DNA from: an uncultured Oscillospiraceae bacterium | GTDB lineage: Bacteria; Bacillota; Clostridia; Oscillospirales; Acutalibacteraceae | Assembly (NCBI GenBank): GCA_905198295.1 | Contig: CAJKBW010000074.1 | Coordinates: forward strand, 1 to 15,128 | Reading direction: 5' to 3' | Length of the DNA stretch: 15,128 bases | Shown here: in pieces, positions 8,347 through 15,088 of the stretch | How the letters are laid out: each line of letters opens with the position of its first letter | Numbering within the stretch: the first letter of the stretch is position 1 | The notes under the pieces: generated by a model | Told to the model about the DNA's origin: nothing | Databases searched by the model: none | Seen by the model: the letters and a program-made list of their open reading frames with translations, nothing else | Position numbers and translations under genes: made by a program

Positions 8347-8378
8347 CAGCGGTCCGGGACTAAAAAAGTCCCGGCTGC
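8346..8378 (-). other. Intercistronic stem-loop between the two permease genes
   Basis: An 8-bp perfect stem (8354-8361 with 8367-8374) encloses a five-base loop of A on the plus strand, U in the mRNA. Four more pairs form outside an asymmetric bulge (8346-8349 with 8375-8378). It sits just after the stop of the permease at 8393. No T-tract follows it in the direction of transcription, so it is not a standard terminator; RNA processing or stability is more likely. Confidence 0.6.
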
Positions 8379-8392
8379 GGGCAGATCAGCCG

Positions 8393-9319
8393 TTACCGGC
8401 CGACCCGCTCGAGCAGCAGATTGATCAGTTTCCGACAGACAAACATCAGCAGGAAAAGAATCGCCGCGATGGCGGAAGCATATCCCATTTCAAACCGCTG
8501 ATAGCCGTAATCCCACATGTGATTGACCATTGTGTGGGCGGCATATTCTGCCGAAGGGAACCCGGCCAGCGCCACCGTCACCTCGTGGATGGAAAAGGCA
8601 CTGGTAATGCTCATGACCGCACCGAAAAGCAGCTGCGGCTTCATCATCGGCAGGGTCACATACCACAACTCCTGCCAGCGGTTACGCAGGCCGTCGATGG
8701 CCGCCGCCTCATAATACTGTTTGTCGATGTTCTTGAAGCCGGCCACAAAAGACAGGAAGCCGGCGCCCATGCTTCCCCAAAGCACACAGAGAATAATGAC
8801 GAACTTTATGTACTTCGGGTCGGTCAGCCATTCAATCGGATCGGTAATAAAACCCAGATTGATCAGTGCGCCGTTGACATACCCGTAAATGTCGCCGGAG
8901 AAGAGGGTGCCGAAGATCACATAGACCGAACCGGCGATGGTAGGCGAATAAAAGATCAGCACAAACAGTGTGCGCAGGAAGGGGGACAGCTCGTTGATCA
9001 GCCAGGCGACCACGAAAGAGAGGATATAGCCGCCCGGGCCGGTGATGACCGCAAACACCAGAGTGTTCTGCAGCGCGGTCAGGAAAACATCGTCACGGGT
9101 GAACAGGCGGATATAGTTTTCAAATCCTACCCAGCGCACCGGCTCAAAAATGTTGTTGTAGGTAAAACTGTAAAAAATACTGGCCAGAACAGGAAGCACC
9201 GTAAAGGTGATAAAGACCAGCGCATAAGGCAGCAGGAACGCATAGGAAACCCGATCGTGCCACATTTTGCGGCCGATCCGTCCCAGCCGGCCCTGCGGCT
9301 TTTTGGTTTGCAGGGACAT
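8393..9319 (-). CDS. Sugar ABC transporter permease, MalF-like (CUT1), first pair
   Basis: A 308-residue permease of the MalF/UgpA type. A basic N-terminus leads into SYAFLLPYALVFITFTVLPVLASI (first membrane segment, about 25-48). WVGFENYIRLFTRDDVF follows, the usual substrate-side loop of this family, then NTLVFAVITGPGGYILSFVVAWLIN. The EAA loop is textbook at about 204-224 (EAAAIDGLRNRW followed by YVTLP). Six membrane segments are expected. The ATG has AGGAGG 8 bases upstream, and that site overlaps the TAG stop of the giant binding protein gene, only 12 bases away. The close junction makes the giant binding protein its most likely partner. A structured 108-base spacer follows before the second subunit gene. 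Confidence 0.94.
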   Translation of the reverse strand: MSLQTKKPQGRLGRIGRKMWHDRVSYAFLLPYALVFITFTVLPVLASIFYSFTYNNIFEPVRWVGFENYIRLFTRDDVFLTALQNTLVFAVITGPGGYILSFVVAWLINELSPFLRTLFVLIFYSPTIAGSVYVIFGTLFSGDIYGYVNGALINLGFITDPIEWLTDPKYIKFVIILCVLWGSMGAGFLSFVAGFKNIDKQYYEAAAIDGLRNRWQELWYVTLPMMKPQLLFGAVMSITSAFSIHEVTVALAGFPSAEYAAHTMVNHMWDYGYQRFEMGYASAIAAILFLLMFVCRKLINLLLERVGR

Positions 9320-9331
9320 ATTCCGTTCCTC

Positions 9332-12280
9332 CTATCGTTCCTCGGTGGGCAGGCCAAACTCCGTCCGCTTGTCGTAAATTTCGTCGTTAATGATGCTGGC
9401 ATACTGCAGGATCGCCTCGCGCGGCTCGTCCGCATCCTCTTTGATGCACACCGCACGGAAGGCATTGTTAATGTGGCGGGAGGTATAATAGCTTCCGGGA
9501 ACCTCCGGCACGCCTTTGGCCCAGGCGGCCTGCGCCGCCAGCACGCGGTAGTCGCGGGAAGACCAGGGCAGCTGTTCCATCGCCGCAACGTTCGCGGACG
9601 GATAACGGGCGGAGGTGCCCAGCAGGCTTTCCATCTCACGGGAATACGAAACCTGCGTTTCGGTGTCGGTCCACCATTTCATGAAGTCCCAGGCCGCTTC
9701 CTTATCGTCGGCATTGGTGAAGAGGATGGAAGAGGTCACGCTCGAGCGGACCGAGTGATCCACCGTACCGTCCTCCCTGACCGTACCGGGCACCAGGCTG
9801 ATTCCCCACAGGCCCTTGATTTCCGGCGCGGAAACCGCCAGCTGATTGTACAGTGTCATATCGGAAATCACGATAGGCGATTCGCCGGTACGGAAACGGT
9901 TGGCGATGTTGAAGTTGGTGGGAAGCCCGTAGCTGGTATAGAATTTCGTCCATGTCTTAAAGGCTTCAACCGCGACCTCGCTGTCCAGGTCGGTGGCGAT
10001 GCCGCCGTCCCGGTAGAACTGCCCGCCCGCCTGAAAGACGAACATAGCGTAAGTCGTCATGCCCACGCTGACATCTGCACCGACACTGGTGCCGGTATCC
10101 ATCAGGAAGGTCATGTTTTTCTTCTGCAGAACCGGCAGGTATTTGATAACATCGTCCCATGTCCAGGGATTTTCCAGCGTGGGCGCCGGGATACCCAGTT
10201 CGGAAAGGATGTCCGTACGGTAGAACATCACCGGATAGGTCTGCTGCTCCGGCAGGCCGTATATCCCGCCGTTAAAGGTAAGCGGCGTTAACGCGCTTTC
10301 ACGGAACCGGGAAAGCACCTGCTCAAGATCCGCCGGGTCGGCAACCGTCCGCAGATCCGCTGCCGCATGCCGCGTCGCATAGTTGATGGGCAGCTGCATA
10401 CCGGCGTTCATCAGCACATCCGGGCCGTTTCCGGCCGCGACAGAGGGCAGAATGGCGTCGGCCTGCACCACCTGCAGACTCACCCCTACCGTCCTGCCCA
10501 GACTGTCCCTGCTGTGCGGGGTATACGAGGAACGGATCAGGTCATTGAGAATGGTTGCCTGATCCCGTCCGGTGGTTGACCAGACGGTGATTTCGGTGTC
10601 GGTTGGCTCCCCGGTGCCGGAGAGGGAGTTATAGTCCTCGATAAAAGAAGCGATAAACATCTGGAACATGTAACCCGCCATCTCGAAGAAATTGGCATCG
10701 GCCTTGGGCACCGGAGAACCCGGTGCGGCAATGGTAACCGTATCAATATCCATCGGCAGGCTCTTGGCATTCAGCATCCAGGTGTTCAGTGCCGCAATAT
10801 TGTCTTTGAAATAGGTCATCCGCTTGGAAATTTCCCGCGGATCCTTATGGAATTCCCGCAGCTGATCCGCCATTTTGTGCAGGCTGGCCAGCTCACTGCC
10901 GGAAAACCCGGCGATTTCCTGAATATCCGCCGCAATCTGCTCCAGTTTATCCGCCTGCATCAGCATTTCCTCGATCGTTTCGGGAATCTGATCATCCAGG
11001 TTGTAGTCACGCATGGTATCCGGCGTGGAACCGATAATCATCAGCAGCTCGCGGTAAATGTCGTTGAGCACATTGACGCTTTCCTGCGTACGGCCGAGAA
11101 TCTCGCCGAAATCACCCAGCGTCACCTCAAGCGAGAGCGTATAGGTTTTTCCTTCCTCAAAATAGAATTTGCACGGCTCACCGTTGGCGGAGACGGTATA
11201 AATCACCCAGCCGTTTTTATAGGTAAAACGCAGATTCTGCGCTTCCGCAAAGGGCACTTCTCCATCGATTTTCAGCGAACGTGTGGCATAAAAGCCACGG
11301 GTATAGTTCTGACGGACCCGCAGACGGATTTCATACAGCCCGGATTCCTCCGGTGTAAACGTCCAGGCAATTTCCTTTCCCGGGCTCGCCCAGGCACTGC
11401 CGCCGATATTGTTCAGGCTGATTTTGGAACCCTTGTAAGGCGTAGTGGCCGGCGACACACGGTCGGAGGCCGCCACAATGGTGGCATCGTTTTTCCAGGC
11501 CGGCAGTTCGGCCTCAATGCTGGGAAGAGAAGCGGCCGCATCCTTGGCGTCCGCATGCTGCGCCGCATATTCGGCATAGGTGGGCAGCCCTTCGGCCGCC
11601 CGGAAGGCGATGCTGCGGATATGTACGTTTTCACGGGACACATACAGCGTCACCGTATTTTCCGCCTCAACAGGAAACAGCAGCGCCTGCGTGTGAAAGC
11701 CGGAACTGTCCATCGCGGTATGGGTAAGCCAGCCGCGTTCTTCCAGCGTGATTTCCTCCTGTGAAGGGCGGATATCGTTGTTGTTGGCGTCGGTTTCAAT
11801 TTTTCCGCCCTTGTCCTTCCACAGACGGGTCAACACCAGACTGCCCGCCTCCTGATAGGGCAGTTCCCCGTTCAGGCGCACCGCCAGTTCCACATCATTG
11901 GAGCGGCCCGCCACGGGATCATACTCGATGATCAGGTTATACAGGCCAGGCTGCCCCGGGAAGGATACCGTCAGGCTGCCCTCTTCCTCAATCAGCACCG
12001 AGCCGTCCTCTGTGGTAAAATCACCGGATCCTTCCGCCAGCTTTTCGGCATCCAGAACAATTGGAGCACCGGCAGAGGGCGCGGCATTCTCATCCGTGAT
12101 CCCCTGCTCCGCCAAAAAATCCGTATAGGATTTTGCCCCGGCGATTTCCTCCCCCGTCACCTCCGTCGGTTCCGGAGAGGAAGTCTCCTGCGATGGTGCG
12201 GCCGCAGCGGGGAGGGCAGTCCCCATCAGGGACAGCAGCAACGCGGCACTGAGCAGCAAAGTCAAAAATTTTCGTGACAT
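9332..12280 (-). CDS. Giant extracellular solute-binding protein with two N-terminal beta-sandwich modules
   Basis: A 982-residue exported protein, about twice the usual 420-550 of the family. Residues 1-27 are a Sec signal (LPAAAA-PS) with no lipobox cysteine. About 72-228 and 255-390 look like two related carbohydrate-binding-type beta modules: PGLYNLIIEY with LNGELPYQEAGSL, and SGLYEIRLRV with IDGEVPFAEAQNL. About 395-550 is mostly helical. About 562-975 is a type 1 sugar-binding protein: ITVWSTTGRD, GNGPDVLMNAG, FNGGIYGLPEQQTYPVMFYRTDIL, NPWTWDDVIKYLPVLQKK, AAWDFMKWWTD. I chose the ATG at 12278-12280 because the signal peptide begins there; its ribosome binding site is weak (GGAAAGG, 12 bases away). 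It lies downstream of a strong stem-loop, so expression may depend on read-through. Expected role: capture of an oligosaccharide for the adjacent permeases. Confidence 0.9.
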   Translation of the reverse strand: MSRKFLTLLLSAALLLSLMGTALPAAAAPSQETSSPEPTEVTGEEIAGAKSYTDFLAEQGITDENAAPSAGAPIVLDAEKLAEGSGDFTTEDGSVLIEEEGSLTVSFPGQPGLYNLIIEYDPVAGRSNDVELAVRLNGELPYQEAGSLVLTRLWKDKGGKIETDANNNDIRPSQEEITLEERGWLTHTAMDSSGFHTQALLFPVEAENTVTLYVSRENVHIRSIAFRAAEGLPTYAEYAAQHADAKDAAASLPSIEAELPAWKNDATIVAASDRVSPATTPYKGSKISLNNIGGSAWASPGKEIAWTFTPEESGLYEIRLRVRQNYTRGFYATRSLKIDGEVPFAEAQNLRFTYKNGWVIYTVSANGEPCKFYFEEGKTYTLSLEVTLGDFGEILGRTQESVNVLNDIYRELLMIIGSTPDTMRDYNLDDQIPETIEEMLMQADKLEQIAADIQEIAGFSGSELASLHKMADQLREFHKDPREISKRMTYFKDNIAALNTWMLNAKSLPMDIDTVTIAAPGSPVPKADANFFEMAGYMFQMFIASFIEDYNSLSGTGEPTDTEITVWSTTGRDQATILNDLIRSSYTPHSRDSLGRTVGVSLQVVQADAILPSVAAGNGPDVLMNAGMQLPINYATRHAAADLRTVADPADLEQVLSRFRESALTPLTFNGGIYGLPEQQTYPVMFYRTDILSELGIPAPTLENPWTWDDVIKYLPVLQKKNMTFLMDTGTSVGADVSVGMTTYAMFVFQAGGQFYRDGGIATDLDSEVAVEAFKTWTKFYTSYGLPTNFNIANRFRTGESPIVISDMTLYNQLAVSAPEIKGLWGISLVPGTVREDGTVDHSVRSSVTSSILFTNADDKEAAWDFMKWWTDTETQVSYSREMESLLGTSARYPSANVAAMEQLPWSSRDYRVLAAQAAWAKGVPEVPGSYYTSRHINNAFRAVCIKEDADEPREAILQYASIINDEIYDKRTEFGLPTEER

Positions 12281-12311
12281 AGGGGAACCATGCCTTTCCG
12301 CAGTTCTGTCG

Positions 12312-12337
12312 CCGCCCACAGCCCGGCCGAGGGGCGG
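12312..12337 (-). other. Small GC-rich inverted repeat in the leader of the giant binding protein gene
   Basis: CCGCCC (12312-12317) and GGGCGG (12332-12337) can pair around a 14-base loop, in the leader between the terminator-like stem-loop and the weak ribosome binding site. It may be chance in GC-rich DNA. Confidence 0.3.
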
Positions 12338-12359
12338 AAGCAACACCGCTAAAATAGGG

Positions 12360-12416
12360 AAAAAACGTTCTTCGGGGCGGATGCCGGTCTGCTTGGGAAC
12401 CGGCATCCGCCCGAAG
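12360..12416 (-). terminator. Stem-loop with T-tract between the two binding-protein genes (probable partial terminator)
   Basis: The arms 12370-12388 and 12399-12416 pair over 18 base pairs with a single bulged G and a 10-base loop. In the direction of transcription the stem is followed after four bases by six T (A at 12360-12365 on the plus strand). It begins 23 bases after the stop of the 471-residue binding protein. A small stem (CCGGA/TCCGG, 12420-12433) lies just before it. In sugar ABC operons such a structure commonly lets the binding protein be made in excess over the downstream permeases. No convincing promoter follows it before the next gene, so partial read-through is likely. Confidence 0.8.
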
Positions 12417-12439
12417 TGGCCGGAACGGTCCGGCGATCG

Positions 12440-13855
12440 TTACTTGTTCTGTTCGTTGATGACCGCCGTGTAGGCGCTGTCGTCGATAACGCCCTGATAG
12501 CGCGGCTTGGCCTCAGCAATGATGGACTGCGGCGTACCGGCGTTGTCGGCAAAGCTGCCGGCAAGCTCCATCATGGCCTCACGCAAGCCGACACGGCATA
12601 CGCCGTTGGACTTGATTTTATTGTTGAACATCAGATCCACGTAAACCTCCACCGAGGCTTCATCCGGGAACAGCGACTCACCGGTGTTGCGGATACGCTC
12701 TTCTTTGGTATAGCCATCATCGGACGGATCAAGCAGGTCGCGGTACACCAGCAGGGCCGCCTGCGCTTTCTCGTCGCTGATCGAGGCCGGGATGAAATAG
12801 GAGTTGCCGCCGTAGCTCTCGTCTACGAATTCGGTCGCGTCCGGCCCCTGCGGGAAGTAGGTCAGGCCGTATTCCTCATTGGTGCCGTTCTCAGTCATCA
12901 CGTCGCGGATGTACTCGATAACCCATTCCTCTGCACGGAACATGCCGATCTTGCCATTGGCGAACTCATCCACTGTAACCTTCCAGTCACTGCCGTTGGG
13001 CCGCAGATAGATGGTTTTGTCGGTGTTGAGCATCCGGTTGAAATATTCCAGACCGGTAAGCGATTTCGGGCTGTCCATATTGAAGGTGGGCGGATTCGTG
13101 CTGTAATCGATCAGCTCGGCGCCGTTGTTGACAATAAAGGCGGTCATCAGCCAATAGGAATCCATCGTGGACAGACCCCACTGGACGGTGCTGCCGGTGG
13201 AATCCAGCTTGGTCAGCTTGCGGGCATACTCTTCCATTGTGGCGTAGTCCCACTTGCCGCCTCCCGCAATCAGCTCGTTCGGGTCGGTGAGCTGAGCCTC
13301 CTGCATCAGCCGCTTGTTATACAACAGACCGGACTGAATCGCGTTCTGTTTCTTGGAGAAGCCGTAGATGGTATTGCCATAGGTCGTTTCATCCACAATA
13401 AAATCATTCCAGGTGCCATCATGGAAATCGATGCCGACCGATTCCGCGATCTTTCCGGCATCTTTAACCGCGCCCGCCTTAATCCAGTCGGTGATCATCC
13501 AGGGGAAGGAATACATGATGTCACCGAAGGGCTCGCCGCTCATAATGACGCTGGCCATGTTGTCCCAGTAGGAGCCGGACTCCACCTTGATCCATTCAAA
13601 ATCCACGTGATATTTCTTCTTGACCTCGTCGATCTTGGCAATAAGCTTGTCGGTTTGTGCATCCTTGCCCGGCGTCAGATCCTTTCCCCAGGTATCAGCA
13701 AAAGTGATCTTCATCCCGCCGAAGTCATACTTGGTTTCCTCCTGCGAAGTGCCGGCGGACGAGCCGTCCGTCTTGTTGTTGCAGCCGGCCGCCATTGAAG
13801 CAATGAGCAGGGCCGAAGCCGCTGCCGCGAGTATCCGGGTTACGTTTCGTTTCAT
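12440..13855 (-). CDS. Extracellular sugar-binding lipoprotein (ABC transporter, type 1 family)
   Basis: A 471-residue lipoprotein. The signal peptide ends in lipobox MAAGC with C25. The mature part begins KITFADTWGKD and shows the family's pattern: YWDNMASVIMSGEPFGDIMYSFPWMITDWIKAGAVKD, then YGNTIYGFSKKQNAIQSGLLYNKRLMQEAQL, then FANGKIGMFRAEEWVIEYIRD, ending in helices. This matches group 1 oligosaccharide-binding proteins. Two ATGs lie two codons apart. GGAGG is 2 bases from the first (13861) and 8 from the second (13855), so I use the second. It follows the regulator by 83 bases and precedes a strong stem-loop that should favour its high expression. Two permease pairs are encoded downstream and it could serve either; the second pair has no other obvious partner. 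Confidence 0.93.
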   Translation of the reverse strand: MKRNVTRILAAAASALLIASMAAGCNNKTDGSSAGTSQEETKYDFGGMKITFADTWGKDLTPGKDAQTDKLIAKIDEVKKKYHVDFEWIKVESGSYWDNMASVIMSGEPFGDIMYSFPWMITDWIKAGAVKDAGKIAESVGIDFHDGTWNDFIVDETTYGNTIYGFSKKQNAIQSGLLYNKRLMQEAQLTDPNELIAGGGKWDYATMEEYARKLTKLDSTGSTVQWGLSTMDSYWLMTAFIVNNGAELIDYSTNPPTFNMDSPKSLTGLEYFNRMLNTDKTIYLRPNGSDWKVTVDEFANGKIGMFRAEEWVIEYIRDVMTENGTNEEYGLTYFPQGPDATEFVDESYGGNSYFIPASISDEKAQAALLVYRDLLDPSDDGYTKEERIRNTGESLFPDEASVEVYVDLMFNNKIKSNGVCRVGLREAMMELAGSFADNAGTPQSIIAEAKPRYQGVIDDSAYTAVINEQNK

Positions 13856-13907
13856 TTCCATTTCCTCCAGTCTAGCAAAATGAATTCCAGCGAACTCCCT
13901 ATATCGC

Positions 13908-13925
13908 CGGCGGCTTTTGCCGCCG
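13908..13925. other. GC stem with four-base loop between regulator and binding-protein genes
   Basis: A 7-bp G/C-only stem (13908-13914 with 13919-13925) closes a four-base loop (AAAA in the mRNA). It begins 13 bases after the regulator's stop. No T-tract follows on the minus strand, so it is a weak terminator candidate at best. It may stabilise the downstream mRNA or slow polymerase. No convincing promoter was seen in the rest of this 83-base gap. Confidence 0.5.
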
Positions 13926-13938
13926 CTTCAGGCATACA

Positions 13939-14853
13939 TCAGCGGGTTTCCTCTCCCGCATCCGAAGATACCGACTCCTCCGCTTCCCCACACCCCTTAC
14001 GGTAGCGGGAAGGCGACATGCCCATGCTGTGGTTAAAGGCCTTAATAAAATTGGAAATACTGAAATAGCCGCATTCTTCCGCGATATCGATGATCTTTTT
14101 GTCGGTATTCTGCAGCAGGTCGATCGCATTATGCAGGCGCAGCTGATTGAGATATTCCATAGGCGACAGGCCATAGGTACGGCGGAATACCGAACTGAAA
14201 TTCGGCACGCTCATGCTGGCCTCCCTCGCCAGGTCCGCAAGGGTAAGCTTCTGATCATAATGCTGATAAATGAACCGGATAGCCGGCGCCAGACGTTCTC
14301 TGTTCTGTGTCTCCCGCACGCTGCCTGGTGCATCCCCCTGCTGTTCGGCTTCCCTGGCGAACAGTGCCGCCAGTCTCCAGAGCATCGCCACCGCCATCAG
14401 CGGCGATGAGCTCCTGCCGGCCTCCGCTTCCCGCCAGATTGTCTCCACCGTCTCGGTCACGTCCGCATAGCAGGCATCCTTCTCGGTAAACATCCGACAG
14501 TTTCTGGCCATGGTGAGCATCGGAAGCAAAGCCTCTCTCCCCAGAGAACTGACATACGAATTGCTGAACAGCCGGCGGTCAAACACAATCAGGTTGGCCA
14601 GAATGCTTTCCAGCGCAGTAAACGTGTAATTTTCCTCGCAGCCGAGCAGCAGCAAGCCGCCGCCCTGAATCTCGGTGGATACATCACCGGCCGTCACACG
14701 GCCGCTGCCTCGCTGAATGCGGCAAATGGCCAGCACATTTTCCGGCCTGTTCTCCTGTGCAAAACGGGTATAGTCGACGAAGGAAAGCGGCAGGGAACCT
14801 CCGCAGGCGATGGATATGCACTTGGTAAAGACTACTACACCATTGACATTCAG
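13939..14853 (-). CDS. AraC-family transcriptional regulator
   Basis: As placed here it has 304 residues. The N-terminal part looks like a degenerate AraC sugar-sensing domain (ENVLAICRIQRGSGRV, then GGGLLLLGCEENYTF). The C-terminal part is a clear two-helix-turn-helix AraC/XylS domain: LTLADLAREASMSVPNFSSVF at about 203-223 and IIDIAEECGYFSISNFIKAF at about 253-272, ending SMGMSPSRYRK. The start is uncertain. The first ATG/GTG/TTG in frame is the GTG at 14734-14736, but it would remove a strand of the sensing domain and has no well-spaced ribosome binding site. The frame is open up to a TGA upstream. A CTG at 14851-14853 has GAGGTGA six bases before it, an excellent match to the anti-Shine-Dalgarno. 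It is first in the locus and probably controls it in response to a sugar. Confidence 0.88.
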   Translation of the reverse strand: MNVNGVVVFTKCISIACGGSLPLSFVDYTRFAQENRPENVLAICRIQRGSGRVTAGDVSTEIQGGGLLLLGCEENYTFTALESILANLIVFDRRLFSNSYVSSLGREALLPMLTMARNCRMFTEKDACYADVTETVETIWREAEAGRSSSPLMAVAMLWRLAALFAREAEQQGDAPGSVRETQNRERLAPAIRFIYQHYDQKLTLADLAREASMSVPNFSSVFRRTYGLSPMEYLNQLRLHNAIDLLQNTDKKIIDIAEECGYFSISNFIKAFNHSMGMSPSRYRKGCGEAEESVSSDAGEETR

Positions 14854-14921
14854 ACCCCATCACCTCGTACCTTTCGCGGCAATCTGCCCCATCGTCTGTA
14901 AAGCAAAATCAACCGTTATTT

Positions 14922-14948
14922 AGCATATCCCCCTGTGGCGGATATCAA
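14922..14948 (-). promoter_or_regulatory. Weak sigma-A-like promoter candidate for the regulator
   Basis: TTGATA (14943-14948, 5 of 6 to the -35 consensus) and TATGCT (14922-14927, 4 of 6 to the -10) are separated by 15 bases, shorter than the usual 17. It would give a leader of about 60 bases to the CTG start. This was the best pair I found in the region. Confidence 0.25.
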
Positions 14949-14961
14949 CGAATAAAAAAGC

Positions 14962-14975
14962 AGTAATCGATTTCT
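14962..14975. promoter_or_regulatory. LacI/CcpA-type operator-like palindrome 1
   Basis: AGTAATCGATTTCT is a near-palindrome centred on CG (5 of 6 arm positions pair). It matches the cre consensus TGWAANCGNTNWCA at 12 of 14; the two outer mismatches are symmetric (A...T instead of T...A). It lies just upstream of the candidate -35 hexamer. Confidence 0.35.
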
Positions 14976-14983
14976 ATAAGGCT

Positions 14984-14997
14984 GTAAAACGTTCTCA
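14984..14997. promoter_or_regulatory. cre-like half-site 2
   Basis: GTAAAACGTTCTCA matches the cre consensus at 12 of 14. Its right half is canonical and its first two positions fail. Its centre is 22 bases, about two helix turns, from the first palindrome, so the two could sit on one DNA face. Confidence 0.25.
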
Positions 14998-15000
14998 CAT

Positions 15001-15019
15001 ATTTTCCTTTTGGGAAAAT
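15001..15019. repeat. AT-rich inverted repeat
   Basis: ATTTTCC (15001-15007) and GGAAAAT (15013-15019) form a perfect 7-bp inverted repeat around TTTTG. It lies between operator-like sites 2 and 3 and could be a protein-binding site or the remnant of an upstream terminator; it lacks a GC-rich stem. Confidence 0.4.
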
Positions 15020-15074
15020 CCACTCGCGTGCTCAACGGCCCATCTGCCTGTCAGCACCAGACATGGAAAATCAT

Positions 15075-15088
15075 AGAAATCGTTTTCT
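15075..15088. promoter_or_regulatory. LacI/CcpA-type operator-like palindrome 3
   Basis: AGAAATCGTTTTCT is palindromic around CG (5 of 6 arm positions) and matches the cre consensus at 12 of 14, again with symmetric outer A and T. It contains ATAGAAATCG (15073-15082), the exact inverse of CGATTTCTAT at 14968-14977, so the two outer sites are related. Confidence 0.35.

Noticed and set aside
8192..10291. Plus-strand open frame of 699 codons
   Set aside because: It lies antisense to two convincing genes (a permease and the giant binding protein), has low-complexity His/Arg/Gln/Gly-rich composition, no ribosome binding site and no recognisable domain. It is a by-product of GC-rich codon use.
12262..12291. 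Nine-codon out-of-frame ATG frame overlapping the start of the giant binding protein
   Set aside because: The purine-rich stretch lies one base from this ATG, too close to serve as a ribosome binding site. A regulatory leader peptide cannot be argued from this alone.
12281..12406. Upstream ATG extension of the giant binding protein (42 extra residues)
   Set aside because: The start would lie inside the terminator stem-loop, and the extension would bury the signal peptide internally.
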